Under the pieces are notes generated by a model. It worked only from the letters and a program-made list of their open reading frames with translations, ran no database searches and was not told the DNA's origin. Of a stretch of 64,000 nt of DNA, positions 43,657 to 51,613 are shown in pieces. Numbering within the stretch: the first letter of the stretch is position 1; the number at the start of each line of letters is the position of its first letter. The DNA comes from an uncultured Candidatus Melainabacteria bacterium (lineage in GTDB: Bacteria; Cyanobacteriota; Vampirovibrionia; Gastranaerophilales; Gastranaerophilaceae): positions 1 through 64,000 of the forward strand of contig CAKVGS010000007.1 of NCBI GenBank assembly GCA_934747335.1. Direction: 5' to 3'. Made by a program: the position numbers and the translations under genes.

Positions 43657-44853
43657 ATGATAAGTCCAATAGCTAGAACTCAAGAGGTAAACTTGTTTAA
43701 TCATTTAGTAAGAAACACACAAACAATAAGAGAAGGTGTCCAAAACTTGAAAAATATAGGAATTACACAAAAAGACATTTTGTTAAGAACTATTGCTAAA
43801 CAGTCACAGAGCGGAAATAAAGAATTTATAGAAGCAAGCGGAAGAATGTATGACAAGTTGTTATCAGGCGCCAATTTTTCAGAAGCAGTTGCAGAGGTTA
43901 AAGCATTTTTACCAAATACTGCAGCTATAAAAGAAACATCATTAGGAACGGCTGTAATGGCAGAAGGTTGGTCGAAACCGGTCGTTTTTCCGAAAGCAGA
44001 AACATTCAAATTTTTAGGTTGGGCAGATAAGCCTCAAGAAATAACTACAAAAGAATTGTGGACAGGGGCTTATGGCAAACAACCATCTCTTGTTTTAGGC
44101 GCTGTTGGCAATAGTAATATCAAACCGGAACAAGTTAAAGGCGGTTGTTCATTAACTAAAAAAGAACTTTCTGCTCAATACGAAGGGGCTATTCAAGATT
44201 TCTACAATCCAATTATAGATTATTTAAAGGAACAAGGAGCTAAAGCAGAAGACATCGGATTTGCATTTGCTCATAGTGATTGCGGAGTTGATAAAGCTGC
44301 AAGAAATATTGTAGAAAAACATAATTTAAAAGGTTTTGGTGTAACGCCGACAGAATATACTCAATATTTACGTGGAAAAGAAATGCCAGCAAATAAAGAG
44401 TTCCCTGACGGATTTATATTAGCGGATTTTCCATTCCCAACTATATTAACAAGAAATATTAGTCAAATTGAAGACTATGCAAATGTGTATGGGAAAATGG
44501 TAGGAAAAGGAAATCCTCTTGGGGTATTTGGCGGTGGTGAGCATGCATTTACTCGTGATGCAAAAGAAGCTCTCATTGGGCAAGGCTGTGCAAATAGTAT
44601 TCCGGTAGATATTATGCGAGATAAATTTGGTGTAGTAATTCCTGCAACAAATGACAAAGGGGTTGTTACAAATGCTGCACGTGATATGCTTGAAAGGGTA
44701 AATGGTAATCCTTATGAACAATATAGATTCGCATTTAATAACTTTTTGCCAAATAGTAGATTAAAAGAAGATATTGCACAGTACGATCCTCAAGCAGCAG
44801 TTGCAACGGCAGCATATGCAAAACTCGCTCAAGCCGGAAAACTTGGAAAATAA
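43657..44853 (+). CDS. conserved-looking 398-residue protein, function unknown
   Basis: No signal peptide. The N-terminal about 90 residues are helical. The remainder alternates strands and helices in a Rossmann-like way: LVLGAVGNSNI, GFAFAHSDCGVDKAARNI, GVFGGGEHAFTRDAKEALIGQG and FGVVIPATNDKGVV. The glycine-rich GGGEHAFT segment with the following helix recalls nucleotide-binding (SLOG/Rossmann) domains, but this is a guess. Single-copy His/Cys in AHSDCG could be catalytic. AAAGGG precedes the ATG. Shares its whole upstream repeat with the 45247 gene, so the two are likely regulated alike. Confidence 0.75.
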   Translation: MISPIARTQEVNLFNHLVRNTQTIREGVQNLKNIGITQKDILLRTIAKQSQSGNKEFIEASGRMYDKLLSGANFSEAVAEVKAFLPNTAAIKETSLGTAVMAEGWSKPVVFPKAETFKFLGWADKPQEITTKELWTGAYGKQPSLVLGAVGNSNIKPEQVKGGCSLTKKELSAQYEGAIQDFYNPIIDYLKEQGAKAEDIGFAFAHSDCGVDKAARNIVEKHNLKGFGVTPTEYTQYLRGKEMPANKEFPDGFILADFPFPTILTRNISQIEDYANVYGKMVGKGNPLGVFGGGEHAFTRDAKEALIGQGCANSIPVDIMRDKFGVVIPATNDKGVVTNAARDMLERVNGNPYEQYRFAFNNFLPNSRLKEDIAQYDPQAAVATAAYAKLAQAGKLGK

Positions 44854-44879
44854 CTAATCGCGTAAATTTATAAACAAAA

Positions 44880-44907
44880 AAAAAGAGTCCTTACGGACTC
44901 TTTTTAG
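44880..44907 (+). terminator. intrinsic terminator after the 398-residue gene
   Basis: AAAAAGAGTCC TTAC GGACTCTTTTT hairpin. Confidence 0.9.
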
Positions 44908-45018
44908 TAAGTAGGGTGCGCAAACTTGCGCACCTTTTAAATTCTGTGAGTTCTTCACTCTTTGTTCCACATCTTTTTACAAAAAAATAAGCCCAACAAG
45001 TGGACTTATTTTTTTTGT

Positions 45019-45185
45019 AAATGGCGGGCTTAACACTTCCAAGTTCAAACTATTAGTAATCAGATTTATAAAACATTTATTTACTTCAAATGTAGCTAAT
45101 ATCTGTTCTATGATTGAAAAACTTGGTGTAACAGCATAGATAAATTGTAACAAATTCGTAATATTTGAGAAAAATTAGGCAATTT
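45019..45185. repeat. 167-bp structured repeat, copy 2 (candidate RNA element)
   Basis: Second copy of 43422-43588; the few differences fall outside the three stems. Bounded on the left by an AAATAAG / CTTATTT terminator-like hairpin (44985-45016). Lies upstream of the 45247 gene. Confidence 0.8.
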
Positions 45186-45246
45186 CAAAAGTTCTGTAAA
45201 CTTATATAAGGTAACAATGTGTGTAGTAAAAACGAAAGGTTGAAAA

Positions 45247-46017
45247 ATGAATGCAATTCAAAGTTATGGAATGACAAATTATCTGTCTAAAAATTATGCA
45301 GTATCATTTGGTAATAAAGAAAGATTAATTAAAATTGCCAGTGATTATGCAGCAAGAGAAGCAAACGGTCTTGATAGTGCAACTAATAAATACGTTGCTG
45401 CACATCGAGTAACTTGTAACCCTTTTGATTGTTTAAAAGATAATATCTGTGCAATAGTCGGAAAACTCATGCAACCATTTAGAAAAACCATGGACAAACC
45501 TAATATAGTCAAACTTACTCAGGTTAAAGGATTAAAAACATCATTAGAAACACAACAACTCACTGATTTTCAAGTAAGATTAATTGAAAAAGCAAGAATA
45601 GCTTTGAAAGATAATAAAAACGTAAATCTTTATACAAATAATATTGGTTGGGGTTCTTATATTAATCCTACTTCAAATCCCAATATGTTTTTACATGTAG
45701 GAATGGAAGATTTTCAAAAAATGACCGATGTTATGGAAACTATGCAAAGAAAGGGCGGTCGCGAAGGAGTCTTTGAACTTAGCATTCTTGGTTCTGACAA
45801 AAAAGCAATTATTAAAATACCTGCAGAGGAATTGACTAGAAACATGAAAACTATTGATACATCAATGCAAGCAGGAGTACATCCATTCTTAATTGATATG
45901 GCTAAGTATCTCGATAAACATCCAGAAGCAATAAAAGAAGTTGAAGCAAATGTTGGTAAACTCGATTTGACAAGTGTTGATTCATCAATTATGGAAAAAA
46001 TTAAAGCTTGTAAGTAG
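45247..46017 (+). CDS. tagged protein of unknown function
   Basis: 256 residues. The start MNAIQSYGMTNYLSKNYAVSFGNKERLIK carries the same kind of N-terminal tag (VSFGN) as other proteins in the window. The rest is a mixed alpha/beta protein with two cysteines close together (VTCNPFDC) and another in NICAIVG, a beta-rich centre (FELSILGSDKKAIIKIP) and a helical C-terminus. No signal peptide, no known motif. AAAGG precedes the ATG. Followed by a terminator and tRNA-Asp on the other strand. Confidence 0.72.
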   Translation: MNAIQSYGMTNYLSKNYAVSFGNKERLIKIASDYAAREANGLDSATNKYVAAHRVTCNPFDCLKDNICAIVGKLMQPFRKTMDKPNIVKLTQVKGLKTSLETQQLTDFQVRLIEKARIALKDNKNVNLYTNNIGWGSYINPTSNPNMFLHVGMEDFQKMTDVMETMQRKGGREGVFELSILGSDKKAIIKIPAEELTRNMKTIDTSMQAGVHPFLIDMAKYLDKHPEAIKEVEANVGKLDLTSVDSSIMEKIKACK

Positions 46018-46052
46018 AAAAATCGAATTTTAACCCAGCAAAATCTATAAAA

Positions 46053-46087
46053 TAAAAAACAGACCCAACGGTCTGCTTTTTATTTTA
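46053..46087. terminator. terminator between the 45247 gene and tRNA-Asp
   Basis: AAAAACAGACC CAAC GGTCTGCTTTTTATTTT hairpin; A- and T-rich flanks allow use from both sides. Confidence 0.85.
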
Positions 46088-46089
46088 AA

Positions 46090-46167
46090 TGGCGGGAACG
46101 ACGAGGCTCGAACTCGCGACCTCATGCGTGACAGGCATGCGCTCTAACCAAACTGAGCTACGCTCCC
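46090..46167 (-). tRNA. tRNA-Asp (anticodon GTC), CCA encoded
   Basis: Minus-strand acceptor GGGAGCG / CGTTCCC, D arm TAGCTCAGTTTGGTTAGAGC, anticodon stem CATGC/GCATG around CTGTCAC (GTC), T loop TTCGAGC, discriminator G, and the CCA end encoded at 46092-46090, unlike the other two tRNAs in the window. Confidence 0.97.
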
Positions 46168-46329
46168 ATATTCTTTTGTCACTGTGACCAGTCCGCTGAC
46201 CACATTTATAATATACCTTGCTGAATTTTTTTTTGCAAGCACTTTTTTATTATAAATGATTTTTACTTATAAAAACAGGCTCTTACCTCATATTTAATAA
46301 GTAAATTAAATCTATTTTAGATTAAACCA

Positions 46330-46338
46330 TGCTATAAT
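46330..46338 (+). promoter_or_regulatory. extended -10 promoter, predicted leaderless start for the 46345 gene
   Basis: TGCTATAAT (box at 46333-46338) ends 6 bases before ATG 46345; no Shine-Dalgarno sequence between. Confidence 0.6.
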
Positions 46339-46344
46339 ATTTAT

Positions 46345-46920
46345 ATGAAAAGACTTATTGCTATAATTTTTACATGTTTTTTTTCAATAGCTTTTGCAAC
46401 GGAAATTAATCTTCGTGACTATGACGAATACAATATTCCTGAAGGTACGCATATTCCTGTCATTTCTTTGCAGGAATTTTCAACCGCATATTGTGAGGAA
46501 GGCGATTCGGTAAGTTTTGTAACAACTTCTGACATATATTTATATAACAAAAATATCATACCCGAAGGTACACGTTTAAACGGTTATATAGAAAAGAAAA
46601 ACGAACCGATAATCGGGACAAATGCGGCTATGAAAGTCTTTGTCAATAAGATGTACCTGACTGACGGATACGAAGTTCCTATAAAAGCTTATATTTATAC
46701 GGCTAACAACAACACGATTGGCGGTGGTTTGACTCCGCCCGCAAAATATATCAGAATGCCACATTATCAACGTTGGACGATGTTTAGAGCAATGGGGACT
46801 TTGCAATGTGTTCCTGGGGCGGAACGCAAGATGGGTGAACATGTTACTATTTCTTCCGGTGCGGATTTAATAGTTGTGCTTGTTGCACCGATTCACATGA
46901 CGCATACGGTGATTAATTAA
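46345..46920 (+). CDS. secreted VirB10/TrbI-like beta-rich protein
   Basis: 191 residues with a signal peptide (MKRLIAIIFTCFFSIAFA) and the recurrent domain: IPEGTHIPVISLQEF, GDSVSFVTTSDIYLYNK, IPEGTRLNGYIEKK, then VNKMYLTDGYEVPIKAYIY and NNTIGGGL. The order 'P-x-G-T..., G-D-S-V-x-F, Y-x-Y-N-K, P-x-G-T-x-L-x-G' is that of the VirB10/TrbI C-terminal barrel. No VirB ATPases are nearby, so a stand-alone envelope protein is more likely than a conjugation part. Probably leaderless. Paralogous to 41658, 42134 and 47711. Confidence 0.75.
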   Translation: MKRLIAIIFTCFFSIAFATEINLRDYDEYNIPEGTHIPVISLQEFSTAYCEEGDSVSFVTTSDIYLYNKNIIPEGTRLNGYIEKKNEPIIGTNAAMKVFVNKMYLTDGYEVPIKAYIYTANNNTIGGGLTPPAKYIRMPHYQRWTMFRAMGTLQCVPGAERKMGEHVTISSGADLIVVLVAPIHMTHTVIN

Positions 46921-46993
46921 TTCTTTACTTTTCTTTTTCTTATTTAAGAAATCTTTATAAAGTTAATTATGTTACAAATATTGAGCCAAAACT

Positions 46994-47552
46994 AAAATGA
47001 ACGACATTCGCGCCGCGAGCGTTTTTTAGCGAGCGTAAGAGTGCGGGTTCACCCGCTACATCCATTTGATTTAACGCTCGTAAGAGCGTAGGAAGCGGTA
47101 GCGTGTTTTCTCTTTCTTTTCGTTCTTTTCTGGGGTAAATACTTTCAGCTTGTAGGAACACTTACTAGCTTGGAAGTGAAGTGAAAAATCTTTTTATTCG
47201 CAACAAAAGAGAAAGAAAAGGACATTAAAAACTTTTTTATTTCAAAATAGTTCTTACTTTTTCTTCTTTATTGCGATAAAAGAAGAAAAAGTAAGCAAAA
47301 AGAAGAAAAAACGCATCGTTTCCTGCGACCTTGCGGTTGTGGTCTAAATGGATGTAGCGGATTTTCGGTAGGGCGATGTCGAGCGTTAGCGAGCAAGCCC
47401 GTAAGAGCTAATAACATGGAAATAACTACTAAAATCCGTGAGGATTTGTTGTTATTGAAATGTTATGCTCGCCCGAATAATCCAAGACAGCGGGTGAACC
47501 CGCACTTTCACGCTCGCTAAAAAAGGCTCGCGGCGCGAATGTCGTTCATTTT
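46994..47552. repeat. foldback element with 64-bp terminal inverted repeats
   Basis: The left arm (46994-47057) and right arm (47489-47552) are reverse complements apart from about three positions; both contain CGACATTCGCGCCGCGAG and GTGCGGGTTCACCCGC. The 430-base interior has no open gene but shows nested pairs (CTACATCCATTTGA with AAATGGATGTAG; ACTTTTTCTTCTTT with AAAGAAGAAAAAGT-like) and further GCGAGCG units. MITE-like; a half copy is at 30609-30790. Confidence 0.85.
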
Positions 47553-47578
47553 ATCAAAATTGAGAGGAATGCGTTTTA

Positions 47579-47622
47579 CTCCCCTCGCCCCTTGTAGGAG
47601 AGGGGGTGGGGGTGAGGGGTAT
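47579..47622. repeat. REP-like CCCCTCGCCCCTTG...TGAGGGG element
   Basis: CTCCCCTCGCCCCTTGTAGG then AGAGGG...GTGAGGGGTA, the same family as the in-frame insertion at 12716-12762. Confidence 0.75.
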
Positions 47623-47710
47623 TTCAAAAAAGCACATTCGCTCCTCTCCTTCTTTACAATTGACAAAATTACAATTAATAATAAAATATTATAAGGGAGG
47701 GATTGTAATT

Positions 47711-48454
47711 ATGAATAAAAAATTTGTTTCAGCTTTGATGTTAGTATCATTATGTTCTTTTAATACAGCTTTTGCAGCGTCAAATTTTTCTTTTGAACAA
47801 CCTCAACCACAACCAAGCGGGCAATATTATCAACAACCTATGCAATATTCTGCAAAGCAACCGTTAAAAGGTAATGTTGTAATGGTTCCGGCAGGTACTT
47901 GTGTTCCTGCAACTTTAACATCTCCATTGTCATCTGCTAATGCAACAGCAGGACAGAGTGTAAGTATGTTACTTGGTTCAGATTATTATTATAATAATAA
48001 ACTTATCGCTCCTGCCGGAAGTACAATTTATGGTACTATAATTGAAGCTTCTAAAGCCAAAAGAGGAAGCATGAACGGTAAACTTTGTGTGAGATTTACA
48101 CAAATATACACACCATACGGAACTCAAATTCCTATCTCTGCTGTAATTAAAACAGACGATTCTTCCGGAGTTCTTGTTGGTGGTACAAAGCTTGATGTAA
48201 CAAAAGATTACGCAAAAGACATGGGAGTTGGTGCCGCAACAGGTGCTTTGTCAGGTCTTGTATTTGGGGCACTAGCTGGCGGTAGCGTAGGTAAAGGTGC
48301 TGCTCTTGGTACAGCTGTTGGTGCCGGCGGAGGTTTGGTTAAATCAGCGTTTGATAAGGGAAATGATGTTGAAATTCCTGCAAATGCAACCATAGACTTG
48401 TTGTTGACTCAACCGATTACAACTTCAGCATCAAGTTATAGTTACGAAAATTAG
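47711..48454 (+). CDS. secreted VirB10/TrbI-like protein with Gly-rich segment
   Basis: 247 residues from ATG 47711 (AAGGGAGGG upstream; an in-frame start 35 codons earlier falls in the repeat and is rejected). Signal peptide MNKKFVSALMLVSLCSF...AFA, a Gln/Pro/Tyr-rich linker, then the barrel-like domain: VPAGTCVPATLTSPLSS, GQSVSMLLGSDYYYNNK, APAGSTIYGTIIEASK, YTPYGTQIPISAVI. A Gly/Ala segment (GAATGALSGLVFGALAGGSV), glycine-zipper-like, may enter a membrane. It precedes the TonB operon by about 70 bases and may serve the same envelope machinery. Confidence 0.8.
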   Translation: MNKKFVSALMLVSLCSFNTAFAASNFSFEQPQPQPSGQYYQQPMQYSAKQPLKGNVVMVPAGTCVPATLTSPLSSANATAGQSVSMLLGSDYYYNNKLIAPAGSTIYGTIIEASKAKRGSMNGKLCVRFTQIYTPYGTQIPISAVIKTDDSSGVLVGGTKLDVTKDYAKDMGVGAATGALSGLVFGALAGGSVGKGAALGTAVGAGGGLVKSAFDKGNDVEIPANATIDLLLTQPITTSASSYSYEN

Positions 48455-48523
48455 TAAGTAGGTTAATTTAAATCACCTTCAAACTATTTATTCTAAAAAG
48501 GTAATATTAGAGAGAAAAGTAAA

Positions 48524-49720
48524 GTGTCAATTATTAGTAAAAGAAGTTTTATACTAGACGAGGACGAGGATAACAATGTAGAGCCATATACTCTACCATC
48601 CATTGTAACGAGCAAACCTGAGGTAATTCCATTTAAGAAGTCATTGGCGATTTCTACGGCATTACATCCCGCGGTTGTTCTTTTAATTTGGTTAATTACA
48701 ATTGCTTTAGCTTTGATGGGTATTAATTTAAGCCTGTTCAAAAAGCCTGATGCTCAATTAAAAAAGGATATCGAGTTTGTTTTGGTTGATAAAGAAGCAA
48801 CACCGAGAAACCCTAATACAAAAAATCGTTCTGACATGAATTCAAGAAGCGGTGGTATAAACGATCCTAAGCGTAAAGTTTCTATGCCTTCTCCAGCTCC
48901 TAAAAAAGCTTCTAAGCCTTCAGCTGCGGCACAAAGCGCAAATAAACTTATAAAGAAACAACAACAGCAAGCGCAAAAGCAAGCTGTTCAGCATAAAACA
49001 CAGCCGGCTAAACAACAGCATAAGGCGCAAACACCAAGTAAAAATCAAACAACAGTGAATAAGCCTTCGACTGCAAAACCGGCACCACCTACCGCAAGAC
49101 CAAGTGCAAGACCTGTTTCAGCTCCACATCCGGTGGCAAAACCATCTTCACCATTTACTGTTGCTGCGCCAAAAGGTGCACCTGTTGGTAAAACACTTTC
49201 AACAGGGCCTGTTGGCGGAACGGGTGCAAGTTCTGGTGCCAAATCAGGCGGAAGTACAGGTTCAGGCTCACACGGTAGTGCTTATGCTCCAAGACCATCA
49301 TTGTCACCATCAGCAGGTGGCGGTAGCGGTCAATTAGCCAGAGGTACAGGCTCTGGTGGCGGAAGCGGCAATTACGGCAACCCAGGAGGCGGCGGTGGTG
49401 CTCCGGGTATTGACGCTCTAAGAGAACCTGATTTTGGTCCATACATGAGAGAATTACAACGTAGAATTAAGTTGAATTGGGATCCTCCAAAAGGCAATGA
49501 AAGCAAACGTGTAGTTCTTTTATTCAAGATTGCAAAAGACGGCAGATTGTTATCATGCAGAATTCATAAATCTTCCGGCATGCCATCAGCAGACCAAGCG
49601 GCATTAAAAGCGGTAGAATTAACGGCACCGTTTAGACCGTTACCTGCGGACTTTAAAGGACAAAGCATTGATATTCAGTTTACATTTGATTACAACGTAT
49701 TCAATGCGTCAAGGTATTAA
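48524..49720 (+). CDS. TonB-like energy transducer
   Basis: 398 residues from GTG 48524. A cytoplasmic N-terminus, one membrane helix (about residues 50-70, STALHPAVVLLIWLITIALA, keeping the Ser...His pattern of the TonB anchor), a long Pro/Ala/Lys/Gln spacer across the periplasm, a Gly/Ser-rich stretch, and a C-terminal TonB domain (YMRELQRRIKLNWDPP, LLFKIAKDGRLLSCRI, SSGMPSADQAALKAV). TonB passes the proton-motive energy of ExbB/ExbD to outer-membrane transporters; TolA-like function is possible. First gene before exbB-exbD-exbD. Confidence 0.88.
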   Translation: MSIISKRSFILDEDEDNNVEPYTLPSIVTSKPEVIPFKKSLAISTALHPAVVLLIWLITIALALMGINLSLFKKPDAQLKKDIEFVLVDKEATPRNPNTKNRSDMNSRSGGINDPKRKVSMPSPAPKKASKPSAAAQSANKLIKKQQQQAQKQAVQHKTQPAKQQHKAQTPSKNQTTVNKPSTAKPAPPTARPSARPVSAPHPVAKPSSPFTVAAPKGAPVGKTLSTGPVGGTGASSGAKSGGSTGSGSHGSAYAPRPSLSPSAGGGSGQLARGTGSGGGSGNYGNPGGGGGAPGIDALREPDFGPYMRELQRRIKLNWDPPKGNESKRVVLLFKIAKDGRLLSCRIHKSSGMPSADQAALKAVELTAPFRPLPADFKGQSIDIQFTFDYNVFNASRY

Positions 49721-49734
49721 GGGGAAAAGGTAAA

Positions 49735-49810
49735 CCCCTCACCCTAACCCTCCCCCGAGGAGAGGGAACAAAAAAAGAAAACAAAGTAGGTTGGGCATTC
49801 TTGCCCAACA
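49735..49810. repeat. REP-like and family D repeats between tonB-like gene and exbB
   Basis: CCCCTCACCCTAACCCTCCC...GAGGAGAGGG followed by GTTGGGCATTCTTGCCCAAC. Both are intergenic repeats inserted inside the operon. Confidence 0.75.
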
Positions 49811-49844
49811 TCAAAACAAAAACAGAGTAAAAGAGGATATAAAA

Positions 49845-50495
49845 ATGGAACTATTATTACATTCAATTCAATTAGACTGGCCGGTATTGTTGCCAATTCT
49901 TGTGTGCGCTATTTTAACAGTTGCAGTAGCTATCGATAGAGCAGCTTTTTACAACGCCAACAAAAGAAACGTTATTGAGTTTATTCCAAAATTACAAAAG
50001 GAATTGACTAAAAACAACTTGATGGGTGCGCAAAACTTAGCGGTTCAATACGGCGGCATTATTGGTGAAGTTACAGAAGAAGCTGTAAGAATTTTATCTG
50101 AACAAAAGAAAGGTTTTTCACGTTCATTCGATATCGCAGCTGCTCTTGCAACAAGAAAACTTGAACACAGATTAACAATTCTTGGTACAATCGGCGGTGT
50201 AGCTCCTTTCTTAGGTTTGTTCGGTACAGTTGTTAGAATTTTGTACACATTCCAAGACTTGGCATCACAAGGTAACCAATCAGCAGCGGTTGCTATGGGT
50301 ATCGGTTCAGCATTGATCGCTACTGCCTTCGGTTTGGGCGTTGCGATTATTGCGGTTGTTTGCTACAACACTTTCCAATCTACTGTTAGAAGATTTGAAG
50401 ACGATTTCCAATTAATCAAGTTATTGTTCTTAAGCTTCGTAGATTCAGAAGAAGAAAATCAGTTGAAGTCACAATCTAATAGTGTGGCATTGTAG
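49845..50495 (+). CDS. exbB: ExbB/TolQ-family proton channel protein
   Basis: 216 residues from ATG 49845 (AAGAGG upstream). Three membrane helices: about 10-32 (WPVLLPILVCAILTVAVAID), about 108-130 (LGTIGGVAPFLGLFGTVVRI) and about 150-175 (GIGSALIATAFGLGVAIIAV). GLFGTV and the Thr/Ala-rich third helix are family signatures. With ExbD it forms the inner-membrane motor driving TonB. Confidence 0.93.
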   Translation: MELLLHSIQLDWPVLLPILVCAILTVAVAIDRAAFYNANKRNVIEFIPKLQKELTKNNLMGAQNLAVQYGGIIGEVTEEAVRILSEQKKGFSRSFDIAAALATRKLEHRLTILGTIGGVAPFLGLFGTVVRILYTFQDLASQGNQSAAVAMGIGSALIATAFGLGVAIIAVVCYNTFQSTVRRFEDDFQLIKLLFLSFVDSEEENQLKSQSNSVAL

Positions 50496-50535
50496 GAAAG
50501 TCGTTAAGTTGCACAATTCGGGAGAGATGGTTGAC

Positions 50536-50575
50536 ACCTCACCCCTACCCTCTCCTCAAGGAGAGGGAGAAAGAG
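50536..50575. repeat. REP-like element between exbB and exbD
   Basis: ACCTCACCCCTACCCTCTCC then AAGGAGAGGGAGA. Its purine-rich 3' arm stands just before the exbD start and may serve as the ribosome binding site. Confidence 0.75.
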
Positions 50576-50580
50576 TTAGT

Positions 50581-51099
50581 ATGGCTATAAAATCAGGAAA
50601 AAAAGCATTATTTACAGAAATCAACATTACACCGCTAACGGATATTTTCTTGGTGTTATTGATTATCATGATGGTTGTTGCGCCTACGTTTCAATCAGTT
50701 GATAATTCAATAAATGTACCGGAAGTTAATAGCGGGACATCAATTGAGCAGGGTAAAATCACTGTTTCTGTTACAAAGGACGGTACAATTTATGTTGATT
50801 CAAAACGTTCTTCTATTGGTATGTTGACCACGGATTTAGAAAACGCAAAAGGTGATAATGAAAATCCTGAAGTGGTTGTTAAAGCTGACGAAAAGGCTAA
50901 GAGTTCAATTATTATGGATATTATGGATGCGGCACAAGATGCACATTATAAAAAACTTATTGTAGCCGGTGAACCTTTGAATAAAAAAGAACAACAAAAG
51001 TTGGAAGAAAGCACTTCAAATTACACTTCCAATAATGTAATGAATGAAGCAACAACACCTTTACCTACTGATAATCAGTATGAGAATTGGAGTGAATAA
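50581..51099 (+). CDS. exbD: ExbD/TolR-family protein, copy 1
   Basis: 172 residues from ATG 50581 (frame also open upstream through the REP element, but that start is rejected). Short N-terminus, one membrane helix (ITPLTDIFLVLLIIMMVVAP) with the essential proton-carrying Asp of the LTDIFLVLL motif, then a periplasmic domain and an unusually long, hydrophilic tail after residue 130. Overlaps the second exbD (TAATG). Confidence 0.93.
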   Translation: MAIKSGKKALFTEINITPLTDIFLVLLIIMMVVAPTFQSVDNSINVPEVNSGTSIEQGKITVSVTKDGTIYVDSKRSSIGMLTTDLENAKGDNENPEVVVKADEKAKSSIIMDIMDAAQDAHYKKLIVAGEPLNKKEQQKLEESTSNYTSNNVMNEATTPLPTDNQYENWSE

Positions 51100-51476
51100 T
51101 GCGTGATAGTTTTAATGAAATAAATATTACACCGCTAACGGATATTTTCTTGGTGCTTTTAATAATTATGATGGTTATAGCACCGCTTCTTGACCAGCAA
51201 GGTTTAAATCTTGCCGTGCCCGAAGTTGTTAATCAAGAACAGATTGCAAAAGATGCTAAAATTATGAATTTTAGTGTAACTGATGATAACAAATATTTGT
51301 TTGACGGACAAGAAATTGCGGCAGCGGATTTAGAGTCTACTGTTTCTGCTCATGCTAAAGATTATCCTGACGGACTTTTGATACAGGTTGATGATAATGC
51401 AGACCACGGGACTGTGGTTAAGTTGATGGATAGCGCAAGAAATGTGGGTGTGACAAGCATTTCGCTTGCGAGGTAA
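51099..51476 (+). CDS. exbD: ExbD/TolR-family protein, copy 2
   Basis: 125 residues, standard ExbD size, with INITPLTDIFLVLLIIMMVI and periplasmic DGLLIQVDDNADHGTVVKLM. DNA around the Asp motif is nearly identical to copy 1, pointing to recent duplication or gene conversion. Two ExbD paralogues could form mixed rotors or serve different TonB/TolA-like partners. Confidence 0.93.
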   Translation: MRDSFNEINITPLTDIFLVLLIIMMVIAPLLDQQGLNLAVPEVVNQEQIAKDAKIMNFSVTDDNKYLFDGQEIAAADLESTVSAHAKDYPDGLLIQVDDNADHGTVVKLMDSARNVGVTSISLAR

Positions 51477-51480
51477 ACTC

Positions 51481-51600
51481 AAGGGAATGAGGTAATAGGG
51501 TAATAAGAGATTTTAGGGATATTTTAATTAAATACGCCAATTTAGCGCAATATATAAATTGCATATTTAAAACCACTTATTCCCCTATTCCCGTAAAATA
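51481..51600. repeat. MITE-like inverted repeat of the GGGAATAGGGTAAT family
   Basis: Left AGGGAATGAGGTAATAGGGT(AATAAG), right CTTATTCCCCTATTCCCGTA, about 120 bases in total with an A+T-rich core. A related left end is at 54759-54800. Confidence 0.65.
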
Positions 51601-51613
51601 GAAAGAAAAATTC

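Noticed and set aside
46994..47552. Insertion sequence with a transposase
   Set aside because: The inverted ends are clear, but the interior has no open frame of transposase size.
47606..47710. N-terminal extension of the VirB10-like gene
   Set aside because: It runs through a REP-like repeat; the signal peptide starts at ATG 47711 with a good ribosome binding site.
46345..48454. Conjugation or type IV secretion locus
   Set aside because: VirB10-like domains alone are present; no VirB4, VirB11, VirD4 or relaxase genes are in the window.
50482..50580. N-terminal extension of exbD copy 1
   Set aside because: Encoded by the exbB tail and the REP element (SPLPSPQGEGER); ATG 50581 gives a normal ExbD start.
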